DNA from: GCA-003244245 sp035714625
GTDB lineage: Bacteria > Actinomycetota > Actinomycetes > Mycobacteriales > Pseudonocardiaceae
Assembly: GCA_035714625.1 (NCBI GenBank)
Contig: DASTLT010000169.1
Location: 1-64,000, forward strand
Direction of reading: 5' to 3'
Length of the DNA: 64,000 nucleotides
Below, piece after piece: positions 8,705 through 16,650 of this stretch; positions within the stretch are counted from its first letter, which is position 1, and every line of letters begins with the position of its first letter. The position numbers and the translations under genes were made by a program. The notes under the pieces are model-generated. The model did not search any database. It worked only from the letters and a program-made list of their open reading frames with translations, and was not told where the DNA came from.

Positions 8705-9277
8705 GTGCCGATCCGGACGCATCGTGGCCGCGCCGCAGTTTACCGCGCGATCTGGGGCTGGCCGGTGCGGTCGCCCAGGCACCTGGCGGCCCTGGTGCTG
8801 GTGCTTGCCACGGTCGCGGCCGGGTTGGCCCTGGTGCTGCCCGACGGGACCAGCAGCCCGACCACGGCGACGCCGCCGAGCAGCGCCCGGGTGAACCCGT
8901 TCGACCCCACCTCCCGCGCGGAGCTGCCCGGCGCCAGGCCAGACCTGTCCGCTTCCCGGCTCGGCGAGGCCCCGCACGAGGCACTGACCGTGGCGGAGGC
9001 CTGGGTGCGGGCGTTCCTGACCGTCCCCGAGGGCATCAGCTCGGTGCAGTGGGCCGAGCAGATGCGGCCCTACACCACCGCGGAGACCCTGCCCACCCTG
9101 CAGTCGGTCGACCCGGCGAACGTGCCGGACGCCCGGGTCATCGGCACCCCCCGCACGGTCACCTTGGCCGCAGGCAAGGCCGAGGTGGACGTGCCCACCA
9201 CGGCAGGGGTGGTGCGGCTGCTGCTGGTCCCCACGCCCGCCGGGTGGCGGGTGTCCAGCTTCGAGCAGGCGGGCTGA
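8705..9277 (+). CDS. TcpC/ConB-like conjugation protein
   Basis: A 190-residue protein with a basic cytoplasmic start (PIRTHRGRAAVYRAIW), one membrane segment (HLAALVLVLATVAAGLALVLP, about residues 25-45) and an extracellular domain of about 140 residues. The region from ALTVAEAWVRAFL to the C-terminus has the short alpha/beta pattern of the NTF2-like domains of TcpC/VirB8. In ICEBs1/Tn916 systems TcpC/ConB is an essential channel component placed near the cell-wall hydrolase, as here. Start is GTG; four bases separate its stop from the next ATG. The fold is inferred from pattern and context. Confidence 0.65.
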   Translation: MPIRTHRGRAAVYRAIWGWPVRSPRHLAALVLVLATVAAGLALVLPDGTSSPTTATPPSSARVNPFDPTSRAELPGARPDLSASRLGEAPHEALTVAEAWVRAFLTVPEGISSVQWAEQMRPYTTAETLPTLQSVDPANVPDARVIGTPRTVTLAAGKAEVDVPTTAGVVRLLLVPTPAGWRVSSFEQAG

Positions 9278-9280
9278 GCC

Positions 9281-10288
9281 ATGCGGCGATGGCTGGTCGC
9301 GTTGCTGGTGGTCGCTGCGTTCGGCAGTCTCATCGCGGTGGGCGCGATCGCCACTCTGCTCGGTGGGCTGACCAGCGGTGGGGCCATGGGAGCGCCCTGT
9401 GGTGTGGTGCTGGCCGCCGCCGATCCCCGCGAAGCGCCCCCGATGGTGGTCCGGGCCGGTGACCTGGATGCGGAGCAGCAACGCAACGCCGAGCTGATCA
9501 TCGCGATCGGCAAGCAGCGCGGCCTGCCGCCCCGGGCCTGGCAGATCGCCATCCAGGCCGGGATGACCGAATCCCGGCTGCACAACCTGGACTACGGCGA
9601 CCGTGACTCACTCGGCATCTTCCAGATGCGTCCCTCGCAGGGCTGGGGCACCCCCGCGCAGGTCACCGACCCCGTCTACCAGATCCACAAGTTCTACGAC
9701 GTGCTGCTGGAGGTACCGGACTGGGAGACCCGCCGTCCCGGGGACTCCGCGCAGGCCGTCGAGCGGTCCGCCTTTCCCACCCGGTACCACCAGTGGGAAA
9801 CCCTCGCCGTCGACCTGATCACCACCCGCGGCGGGGACATCGAAGCCTTCACCAAGGACTTCTGCCCCGAGGAACTGCCGGCCGTCCCGCCGTCCGAGGT
9901 CGCCGAGCGGGCCATCGCCTTCGCCCTCGATGAGATCGGCAAGCCCTACGTCTGGGGTGCCGAAGGCCCGCACGCCTACGACTGCTCGGGACTGATGATG
10001 CGGGCCTACGAGTCCGCCGGGGTCACGCTGCCCCGCACCTCCCGGGAGCAGTATTGGGCCGGTACCCAGTTGCCGGTGCGCGAGGCACAACCCGGGGATC
10101 TGCTGTTCTGGGGCTATGACACCGCCGACCCGGACAGCATTCACCACGTCGCGATGTACCTGGGCAACGGGCAGATGGTCGAGGCGGCCAACCCCAGCGT
10201 GCCGCTGCGGCAACGGTCCGTGGGCTTCGATGAGGACGAGCTGATGCCGTTCGCCGTCCGGCCAGGAGTGCCGGACGTCAGCGCCTGA
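9281..10288 (+). CDS. Cell-wall hydrolase with NlpC/P60 domain (CwlT-like)
   Basis: A 335-residue protein with an N-terminal signal anchor (MRRWLVALLVVAAFGSLIAVG). A middle region (about 75-150, with ITESR-like GMTESRLHNLDYGDRDSLG and FQMRPSQGWG) has the look of a lysozyme/transglycosylase-like domain. The C-terminal NlpC/P60 domain (about 205-330) has catalytic Cys235 in YDCSGL and His289 in HHVAMYLG. Bifunctional muralytic enzymes of this type (CwlT of ICEBs1, Orf14 of Tn916) open the wall for the transfer channel. It closes the recognisable conjugation module. Confidence 0.85.
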   Translation: MRRWLVALLVVAAFGSLIAVGAIATLLGGLTSGGAMGAPCGVVLAAADPREAPPMVVRAGDLDAEQQRNAELIIAIGKQRGLPPRAWQIAIQAGMTESRLHNLDYGDRDSLGIFQMRPSQGWGTPAQVTDPVYQIHKFYDVLLEVPDWETRRPGDSAQAVERSAFPTRYHQWETLAVDLITTRGGDIEAFTKDFCPEELPAVPPSEVAERAIAFALDEIGKPYVWGAEGPHAYDCSGLMMRAYESAGVTLPRTSREQYWAGTQLPVREAQPGDLLFWGYDTADPDSIHHVAMYLGNGQMVEAANPSVPLRQRSVGFDEDELMPFAVRPGVPDVSA

Positions 10289-10303
10289 GTGCGGAGGTGA
10301 AAG

Positions 10304-10750
10304 GTGTACACGTCAGAACCGATCCCGCGGCCAACGGGACCACCCGCCTCGGCCACCCCCCTGCGGGACTTTCTGTCGGATGTCACGCTCGGGGTCAACG
10401 AGGGCTACGTCGTGCTGCCGCGTTCGCTGGCCGAGTCGATGCCGCTGCCCTGGCAGCAACAGATGGCCCGGCTCATCGACGAGCTGCACCAGACCTACGG
10501 CGACCTGCCATGGCCGCTCTATCAGGTAGTGCCCAGCCGGACCGAGCGGCTGGTCGACCTAGACGAGGGCCAGCTCGCCGAGGCCGGGTATCTGCTGGAG
10601 ATCGACGCGGCCGGTGAGCTGGTGTACCGCGACCGCCACGACGCGGTGGTACCCGATCCGCAGTCCCGGGAGGTCCTGGTGTCCTGCCTGGACCCGATAC
10701 CCCGCTGCCCCCCGCCGCCCGCGGGCCCCGGCCCCGCACCGCAACTCTGA
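10304..10750 (+). CDS. Hypothetical protein downstream of the conjugation hydrolase
   Basis: A 148-residue product starting with GTG at 10304, preceded by CGGAGGTGAAAG, a good ribosome-binding site. It is soluble, acidic in the middle (LVDLDEGQLAEAGYLLEIDAAGELVYRDR) and ends in a Pro-rich tail. It has no signal peptide or recognisable domain. Spacing of 15 bases from the hydrolase and 5 bases to the reductase suggests the same transcript. Function unknown. Confidence 0.65.
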   Translation: MYTSEPIPRPTGPPASATPLRDFLSDVTLGVNEGYVVLPRSLAESMPLPWQQQMARLIDELHQTYGDLPWPLYQVVPSRTERLVDLDEGQLAEAGYLLEIDAAGELVYRDRHDAVVPDPQSREVLVSCLDPIPRCPPPPAGPGPAPQL

Positions 10751-10755
10751 GCCCG

Positions 10756-11430
10756 ATGCCCCATCCCGACCTCGCCGGGCACACCATCGGGGTGCTCGGC
10801 GGCACCGGCCCGCAAGGCCGGGGACTGGCCTACCGCTGGGCGGTGGCCGGGCTGCCGGTGGTGATCGGCTCGCGGGACGCCGACCGGGCCGGGCACGCCG
10901 CTGCCCAGTTGCGGGAGCGCAGCGGCTCGTCCCGGGTCCGCGGAGCGGACAACGCCCGTTGCGCCGCGGAGTCAGACCTGGTGCTCGTCGCGGTGCCCTT
11001 CGACGGCCACGCCTCGTTGCTCGGCTCCCTGCGGGACCCACTCATTGGCAAGATCGTGATCGACTGCGTGAACCCCCTCGGGTTCGATCAGCGTGGCCCA
11101 CACGCCAAGCCCGTGCCGGAAGGCAGTGCTGCCGGACAGGCCGCCGCGCTGCTGCCCAGGTCCCGGGTCACCGCGGCGTTCCACCACGTCTCCGCGGTCC
11201 TGCTGGACGATCCCGAGATCACCACGGTGGACACCGACGTGCTGGTGCTGGGCGATGACCGGGAAGCCACCGACCTGGTGCGAGCCCTGGCCGACGCCAT
11301 CCCCGGCATCCGCGGGATCTACGGTGGACGGCTGCGCAACGCCGCCCAGGTGGAGGCCCTCACCGCCAACCTGATCGCGATCAACAAGCGCTACCGCACC
11401 CACGCCGGCCTCCGCATCACCAACCTCTAA
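10756..11430 (+). CDS. NADPH-dependent F420 reductase (F420H2:NADP oxidoreductase family)
   Basis: A 224-residue protein, the family's usual length. Residues 11-20 hold the Rossmann dinucleotide motif (IGVLGGTGPQGRG), a variant typical of F420-NADP oxidoreductases, followed by GLPVVIGSRD, which selects NADP(H). Later FDGHASLL and FHHVSAVLL segments also match the family. The enzyme transfers hydride between NADPH and coenzyme F420 in the cytoplasm; F420 is common in actinobacteria. It lies five bases after the preceding hypothetical gene and could be cargo of the conjugative region, but this is inferred. Confidence 0.85.
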   Translation: MPHPDLAGHTIGVLGGTGPQGRGLAYRWAVAGLPVVIGSRDADRAGHAAAQLRERSGSSRVRGADNARCAAESDLVLVAVPFDGHASLLGSLRDPLIGKIVIDCVNPLGFDQRGPHAKPVPEGSAAGQAAALLPRSRVTAAFHHVSAVLLDDPEITTVDTDVLVLGDDREATDLVRALADAIPGIRGIYGGRLRNAAQVEALTANLIAINKRYRTHAGLRITNL

Positions 11431-11437
11431 ATCCCGC

Positions 11438-11481
11438 GTGTCGGGTCTTCGTGCCCGCTGTGTCGGGTCTTCGTGCCCGCT
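11438..11481. repeat. Perfect 22-bp tandem duplication after the F420 reductase
   Basis: Two exact copies of a 22-base unit beginning gtgtcgggtcttcgtgcccg lie end to end, starting eight bases after the reductase stop. A related, degenerate pair occurs right after glnA2 at about 20250. Confidence 0.9.
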
Positions 11482-11528
11482 GCGCAGGCTTCACCTGTAC
11501 TCCCGGGCGCATGGGAGTGGTTGGCTCC

Positions 11529-11548
11529 TAGCGCCAAGAGGGCGCTAG
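11529..11548. promoter_or_regulatory. Inverted repeat in front of the DUF4326 gene
   Basis: The arms tagcgcc and ggcgcta form a perfect 7-bp inverted repeat with a five-base spacer, ending one base before the GTG of the next gene. It could be an operator or a small hairpin that controls translation. No regulator can be assigned. Confidence 0.4.
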
Positions 11549-11549
11549 C

Positions 11550-11960
11550 GTGTTGGCAGTGCGCGACCGGCTGCCCGACGAGGCCCCCCGCTGGACCGCC
11601 GCCGAACGGGAGTTGGCTCGGCAGGTGCTTCAAGGCCGCACGGTGGTGGTCAATGTGCGTCGTGGTGGACCCCACCGGCGCCTGGTGCCCTGGCTGATCG
11701 ACCAGGGGCTGATCATCTACGTTGGCCACGCCGGGGCGCGGCACTCCTGGCCGGCTTCGGACTTCGCCAACCCGTTCCTCAGGCTGGCCCGCACCGACCG
11801 GGAGGCGATGGTGCTCCGCTACCGCGGATGGCTCGACAATCAGCCGGAACTGTTGGCCAAGATCCGGGACGGGGAGCTGACCGGCCGGGCGCTGGGCTGC
11901 TGGTGTGCGCCGCAGATCTGCCATGCCGACGTGCTCGCTGAGTACGCGGAGCACGAATGA
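11550..11960 (+). CDS. DUF4326 domain protein
   Basis: A 136-residue protein. The segment from VVNVRRGGPHRR through IYVGHAGARHSWPASDFANPF to GCWCAPQICHADVLAEY matches the DUF4326 pattern, with conserved Arg/Gly-rich start, an SDFANPF-like element and the Cys-Trp-Cys...Cys-His cluster that could bind a metal. The family is of unknown function and common on phages and mobile elements. Start GTG at 11550 has no obvious ribosome-binding site; the preceding inverted repeat lies against it. It is convergent with panB, with five bases between the stops. Confidence 0.75.
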   Translation: MLAVRDRLPDEAPRWTAAERELARQVLQGRTVVVNVRRGGPHRRLVPWLIDQGLIIYVGHAGARHSWPASDFANPFLRLARTDREAMVLRYRGWLDNQPELLAKIRDGELTGRALGCWCAPQICHADVLAEYAEHE

Positions 11961-11965
11961 GTGGG

Positions 11966-12832
11966 TCAGTGATAGGTGTGCTCCGGGCCGGGATAGCCGC
12001 CCGAGCGGACCTCCTCGGCGAAGTGGCTCGCGGCCTCCCGAAGCCCGTCGCCGAGCCCGGCGTAGGTCTTGACGAACTTCGGCAGGCGCCCACCGGGAAT
12101 CCGGAAAGCCGCCATGTCCTGCCACACCATGACCTGGGCGTCGCAGTCCGGTCCGGCACCGATACCGATGGTGGGCACGGTGGTGGCTGCGGTGATCCGG
12201 GCGGCGAGCTCGGCGGGCACCACCTCCAAGACGATGGCGAATGCCCCCGCCGCTTCCAGGGACTTCGCATCCGCCACCAGCCGCTCGCCCTGCTCGCCGC
12301 GACCCTGCACCGAGTAACCGCCCAGGACGTGCACCGACTGCGGGGTGAGCCCGAGGTGGGCCATCACTGGCACGCCCGCCTCAGTCAGCGCCTCAACCTG
12401 GGGGACCACCCGCCGTCCCCCCTCCAGCTTCACGGCGTGCGCGCCGGACTCCTTGAAGAAACGCGCGGCGGTGTCCAGCGCCTGGATCGGCGAGGACTGG
12501 TAGGAGCCGAAGGGCAGGTCGGCCACGACGAGCGCCCGCCGGGCGCCGCGTACCACGCCGCGTACCAGCGGCACCAGTTCGTCGACAGTCACCGGCACGG
12601 TTGTCTCGTAGCCGTAGACGACGTTGGCCGCGGAGTCGCCTACCAGCAGCACAGGGATGCCCGCGGCATCCAGCAGCGTCGCGGTGGAGTAGTCGTAGGC
12701 GGTGAGCATCGCCCACTTCTCCCCGCGGCGCTTGGCCGCGAGAAGGTCCTGAACCCGGACCCGTCTGACGTTCTGCAGCGGGTCGATTGGTCCACCGTAC
12801 AAGGTGGGCTCGACAGCAACTGCGGTCATCAT
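11966..12832 (-). CDS. panB: 3-methyl-2-oxobutanoate hydroxymethyltransferase
   Basis: A 288-residue protein, the normal length for PanB. It shows the family motifs LTAYDYSTATLLDAAGIPVLLVGDS, PFGSYQ, KLEGG, MAHLGLTPQSV and GIGAG. The enzyme transfers a hydroxymethyl group from 5,10-methylene-tetrahydrofolate to 2-oxoisovalerate, the first committed step of pantothenate and CoA synthesis. GGGAGGA lies upstream of the start. Its closeness to nadE and the glnA2 region agrees with the gene order of M. tuberculosis (panB next to the secreted hydrolases and glnA2). Confidence 0.97.
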   Translation of the reverse strand: MMTAVAVEPTLYGGPIDPLQNVRRVRVQDLLAAKRRGEKWAMLTAYDYSTATLLDAAGIPVLLVGDSAANVVYGYETTVPVTVDELVPLVRGVVRGARRALVVADLPFGSYQSSPIQALDTAARFFKESGAHAVKLEGGRRVVPQVEALTEAGVPVMAHLGLTPQSVHVLGGYSVQGRGEQGERLVADAKSLEAAGAFAIVLEVVPAELAARITAATTVPTIGIGAGPDCDAQVMVWQDMAAFRIPGGRLPKFVKTYAGLGDGLREAASHFAEEVRSGGYPGPEHTYH

Positions 12833-12972
12833 CGACCGTCCTCCCTCGAGGCCGGCCGTCCGTCGCCGGTCCCCGGGTCGTGCTGGATGGCTGGTACCTC
12901 AGAGCGTGGCACTGAATGTCGGTGCCCGGCATTACCGTGCGACGAGACTCACAGCTACATCCGGAGGAAGCC

Positions 12973-13093
12973 ATGACCACCGGTACCGATCCGCGGCCGC
13001 ACCCCTCCGCCGTTCGTCGCCGACCAGCGCGCGATGCTCGCCGCCTGGCTGGACTACCACCGGGCCACCCTGGAGATCAGGTGCGACTTCCTC
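12973..13093 (+). pseudogene. 5' remnant of a DinB/DUF664 family gene
   Basis: An ATG with a GGAGGA site begins MTTGTDPRPHP, then after a one-register frameshift the text continues PPFVADQRAMLAAWLDYHRA and TLEIRCDFL, which matches the first 40 or so residues of DUF664/DinB-like proteins (metal-binding four-helix proteins). The match stops there and the rest of the roughly 170-residue domain is absent. The remaining bases up to nadE (about 13095-13216) hold only a small gggaca/tgtccc hairpin. The gene is broken and truncated. Confidence 0.6.
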
Positions 13094-13216
13094 GACCACC
13101 CTCGACTTCGCTCCCGGCGTGCAGGGACAGCCTGTCCCGGATCGCTTTTGGAATGACGACGCGACCACCAGGATCGACCGTAGTACGCATGTCATCATGA
13201 CACCATTTTGCTGCCA

Positions 13217-14971
13217 TCACGGGCTGCCGTCCCCGGTGGGATCGCGCTCCCGCCAGCAGTTGGTGATCGGCAGCCGGCGGTCCCGGCCGAACGCCTTCAA
13301 GGTGATCTTCGTGCCGGGTGGGTACTGGCGGCGCTTGTACTCCGCCGCGTCCACCAACCGCACGATGCGCTCGACCAGCTCAGCGTCGAAACCAGCGGCT
13401 ACCAGGTCGCCGAAGCCGCGGTCGCCCTCCACGTAGTCGTCCAGCACGTCGTCGAGCAGCAGGTAGTCGGGTAGCGAGTCGGTATCGAGCTGGCCAGGAC
13501 GCAGTTCAGCGGAGGGGGGTTTGGTGATGGAGCTCGGTGGGATCGGCGGGGTTTCGCCGCGCTTCTCGGCCTCGGTGTTGCGCCATTGCGCCAGCGCCCA
13601 CACCGCGGTCTTGGGCACGTCCTTGATCGGGGCGAAGCCACCGACCGCGTCCCCGTAGATCGTGGAGTAGCCCACCGCGAGCTCGGACTTGTTCCCGGTG
13701 GCAAGCACCAGGTGGCCGTGCTGGTTGGACAGCGCCATCAGGGTCACTCCTCGGCAGCGGGCCTGCACGTTCTCCTCGGCCAACCCAGACAGCCCGAGCT
13801 GGCGGACGAAAACCTCAACCAGCTCCGCGATCGGCTGCACCTGGAAGTGCAGCCCGGTGCGCTCGGCCAGGTCGGCGGCATCGGCGAGGGAGTGCGCGGA
13901 GGAATACGACGAGGGCATCGCCACCGCATGCACCGCGTCGGCGCCCAGCGCGTCCACCGCCAGCGCGGCGCATACCGCCGAGTCGATGCCCCCGGACAGC
14001 CCGAGCACCACTGAGCGGAAGCCGTTCTTGCGGGCGTAGTCCCGCAGGCCACACACCAGCGCGCCCCACACCTCGGCCTGGTCGGGCAGTGGTTCGCCCA
14101 ACGGGGGCTCGGTCAACGCGGGAGCGGGCCGCGGTGGGTAGGGCGGCAGCGGGTCCTCGACCAGCACCACCCGGCGGACCTCCAGCCCGGCGAAATGACC
14201 CTCGGTTCGGGCCGACCCGCCGGGCAGATCCAGGTCGAGCACCGTGAGCTGCTCGGTGAACTGCGGTACCCGGGCCAGCAACTCGCCGCGGCGGCCGACC
14301 ACCATCGAGTCGCCATCGAAGACCAGCTCATCCTGCCCGCCGACCAGGTTGGCGTAGGCCAGCGGCACGCCTGCCTCGGCGGCGCGGCGGGCCACCAGTG
14401 CGAACCGGATGTCGTCCTTCGCCCGCTCGTAGGGTGAGGCGTTGGGCGCGACCACCAGGTCCACCCCGGCCTGCGCCAGCGCGGTGACCGGGCCGCCCTC
14501 TTGCCAGAGGTCCTCGCAGATCACCATCCCGATCTCCAGGCCGTGCAGCCGCAACACACTCAAAGTGGTGCCCGCCGCGAAATAGCGGCGCTCGTCGAAC
14601 ACCCCGTAGTTGGGCAGGTGATGCTTGAACTGGCGGGCCACCACGCGTCCGCCGAACAGCACCGCGACCGCGTTGCGCGGGCCGTGCTGGTCGCGGTCCA
14701 GGTACCCGACGACGACGGTCAACGCCCCGCAGCCGTCCTCGACCAGCCGAGTGGCGAGCGTTTCCAGGGTGCGTACCGACGCGACGGTGAACGACTCGCG
14801 CAGCGCCAGGTCCTCCACCGGGTAGCCGGTCAGGGCCATCTCGCCGAACACCACCAGGTGGGCACCGGCCGCGGCCGCGTCACGACAGTACGCAGTGATC
14901 AACATCGCGTTGCCGTCGAGGCCACCCACGCAGGGGTTGACCTGGGCCAGGGCCAGACGGATCTGCGGCAT
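13217..14971 (-). CDS. nadE: Glutamine-hydrolysing NAD+ synthetase
   Basis: A 584-residue two-domain protein. The N-terminal nitrilase-type glutaminase has the Glu-Lys-Cys triad in VVFGEMALTGYP, FKHHLPNYGVFDERRYF and GMVICEDLW; the C-terminal synthetase has the ATP PP-loop GLSGGIDSAV. It makes NAD+ from nicotinate adenine dinucleotide with ammonia from glutamine. I placed the start at MPQIRLALAQ (14971), where homologous proteins begin; an ATG four codons upstream (14983) is possible, because the AGGAGG sits only one base before the inner ATG. It is divergent from the next gene with a very short shared promoter region. Confidence 0.95.
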   Translation of the reverse strand: MPQIRLALAQVNPCVGGLDGNAMLITAYCRDAAAAGAHLVVFGEMALTGYPVEDLALRESFTVASVRTLETLATRLVEDGCGALTVVVGYLDRDQHGPRNAVAVLFGGRVVARQFKHHLPNYGVFDERRYFAAGTTLSVLRLHGLEIGMVICEDLWQEGGPVTALAQAGVDLVVAPNASPYERAKDDIRFALVARRAAEAGVPLAYANLVGGQDELVFDGDSMVVGRRGELLARVPQFTEQLTVLDLDLPGGSARTEGHFAGLEVRRVVLVEDPLPPYPPRPAPALTEPPLGEPLPDQAEVWGALVCGLRDYARKNGFRSVVLGLSGGIDSAVCAALAVDALGADAVHAVAMPSSYSSAHSLADAADLAERTGLHFQVQPIAELVEVFVRQLGLSGLAEENVQARCRGVTLMALSNQHGHLVLATGNKSELAVGYSTIYGDAVGGFAPIKDVPKTAVWALAQWRNTEAEKRGETPPIPPSSITKPPSAELRPGQLDTDSLPDYLLLDDVLDDYVEGDRGFGDLVAAGFDAELVERIVRLVDAAEYKRRQYPPGTKITLKAFGRDRRLPITNCWRERDPTGDGSP

Positions 14972-15011
14972 GCCTCCTATCATCCAGAAAAGTGCACGGT
15001 GGGGGTCTCAC

Positions 15012-15017
15012 TAGACT
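15012..15017 (+). promoter_or_regulatory. Probable -10 element of a leaderless transcript
   Basis: TAGACT lies seven bases before the GTG at 15025, a spacing that places the transcription start at or next to the start codon. No ribosome-binding site precedes that GTG. This arrangement is common in actinobacteria. Confidence 0.45.
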
Positions 15018-15024
15018 CGGGCCG

Positions 15025-16650
15025 GTGCCCTTCTCCTCGCACCCCATCCGAGGTACCACTGCCGCGCTGACCGCGCTCGTGCTGGCCGCGCTCGTGCTGG
15101 CCGGGTGTGCCCTCGACGCGGGAGGCGCCCCGCAGGTCCCGGTCGTCACCCCGGCCAGCCCGGGTGTCGGCGCACCGGACGGCGCTGCGGTGGGGCCGGT
15201 GCCGCCAGGACTCGATCGGTTCTACCGGCAGCGGCTGACCTGGGGTGGCTGCGGCGAGTTCGCCACCACCGACACCGATGCGACGGCCTTCGAGACTCCC
15301 GGGCTGCAGTGCACCCGGGTGGAGGTACCGCTGGACTACGCCAAACCGGAAGGGCGCACCGCGCGGCTCGGCGTGTTGCGCCGCCCGGCCGATGAGCCGG
15401 GGGTGCGGGTGGGGTCGCTGCTGCTGAACCCGGGGGGTCCGGGGGCCTCGGGGATGAGCACGGCCGCCTCGCTGAGCAGTGCGGTGGCCGGCACCGAACT
15501 GGGCCGCCGGCTCGACCTGGTCGGGTTCGACCCCCGCGGGATCGGGGCCAGCGAGCCGAAGATCCTCTGCCGGACCACCCAGGAGCAGGACGCGGAACGG
15601 CTCGACCTCGACCTGGACACCTCACCGGCGGGTGTCGCGCAGACCGAGGCCGAGGACAAGGCATATGCCGCGCTGTGCTCGAAGCGGGTGGGCAACGATG
15701 TGCTCGCCAACAGCGGAACCCGGGATGTGGCTCGGGACATGGACGTGCTGCGGGCCGCGCTCGGAGACGCCAAGCTCACCTATCTCGGCTACTCCTACGG
15801 CACCCGGATCGGCACCGAGTACGCCAAGCAGTTCCCCCGCAACGTGCGGGCCATGGTGCTCGACGGAGCACTGGATCCCGACGAGAGCCTGGTGGAAAGC
15901 CTGGTGAACCAGGGTGCGGGGTTTCAGAAGTCATTCAACGCATTCGTCGACTGGTGTGTCGGGCAGCCGTCCTGCTGGCTTGGCGGTACCCCCAAGGAGC
16001 AGGCCAGCAAGAAGTTCCAGGAGCAACTGCGGCCGCTGACCACCGCCGCGCTGCCGGTCGGGAACCGGAAGCTGTCCTACACCGACGCCACCACCGGTGC
16101 GATCCAGGCCCTGTACTCAGATCAGCTCTGGCCGCTGCTCAACAAGGGGCTCAGCGAGCTGGCGGCCGGTGATGGCACCTTGCTGCTGACCCTGGCCGAC
16201 GTCTACTACCAACGCGACCCCCGCGGCTACTCCGGCAGTGAGGACGCCTTCGTCGCGATCCGCTGCCTGGACGATCCGCCGGTGACCGACCCGACGGTGA
16301 TCCGGGAAGCCGACCGGCGCTACCGGGAGGTGGCGCCGTTCCTCGACGACGGCCACCCGCCTTCGGCGGCCCGCGATGTCTGCGCCTTCTGGCCGGTGCC
16401 GCCGACCAGCCAGCCGGAGGTACCGAAGGTGCAGGGCTTGACGCCGGTGATGGTGATCTCCACGACCGGTGACCCGGCCACGCCCTATCAGGCCGGTGTC
16501 GAACTGGCCCGCCAGCTTGGCGCCCAGTTGCTCAGCTTCCACGGCAATCAGCACACCATCGCCCTGCAAGGGGTCAAGTGCGTGGACGACGCGGTGGCGA
16601 ACTACCTGATCCGCCTTGAGCTGCCGAAGCGGCAGAACTGCTTTCCCTGA
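15025..16650 (+). CDS. Secreted lipoprotein alpha/beta hydrolase, TAP/SlpD-like
   Basis: A 541-residue protein with a lipoprotein signal: hydrophobic segment then LAGC lipobox. The body is an alpha/beta hydrolase with nucleophile Ser257 in GYSYG and a C-terminal TAP-like region ending in a His-containing HGNQH; a Cys-rich C-terminus (VKCVDD, NCF) is usual. Members include Streptomyces SlpD/SlpE and tripeptidyl aminopeptidases and the mycobacterial CaeA/Hip1 pair, which cleave peptides or esters at the cell surface. It stands where Rv2223c/Rv2224c stand in M. tuberculosis. Its 3' end overlaps the convergent MFS gene by 77 bases. Confidence 0.88.
   Translation: MPFSSHPIRGTTAALTALVLAALVLAGCALDAGGAPQVPVVTPASPGVGAPDGAAVGPVPPGLDRFYRQRLTWGGCGEFATTDTDATAFETPGLQCTRVEVPLDYAKPEGRTARLGVLRRPADEPGVRVGSLLLNPGGPGASGMSTAASLSSAVAGTELGRRLDLVGFDPRGIGASEPKILCRTTQEQDAERLDLDLDTSPAGVAQTEAEDKAYAALCSKRVGNDVLANSGTRDVARDMDVLRAALGDAKLTYLGYSYGTRIGTEYAKQFPRNVRAMVLDGALDPDESLVESLVNQGAGFQKSFNAFVDWCVGQPSCWLGGTPKEQASKKFQEQLRPLTTAALPVGNRKLSYTDATTGAIQALYSDQLWPLLNKGLSELAAGDGTLLLTLADVYYQRDPRGYSGSEDAFVAIRCLDDPPVTDPTVIREADRRYREVAPFLDDGHPPSAARDVCAFWPVPPTSQPEVPKVQGLTPVMVISTTGDPATPYQAGVELARQLGAQLLSFHGNQHTIALQGVKCVDDAVANYLIRLELPKRQNCFP

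Noticed and set aside
1..11430. Attachment sites or integrase of the conjugative element
   Set aside because: No tRNA gene, recombinase or flanking direct repeats could be found in the window; boundaries remain unknown.
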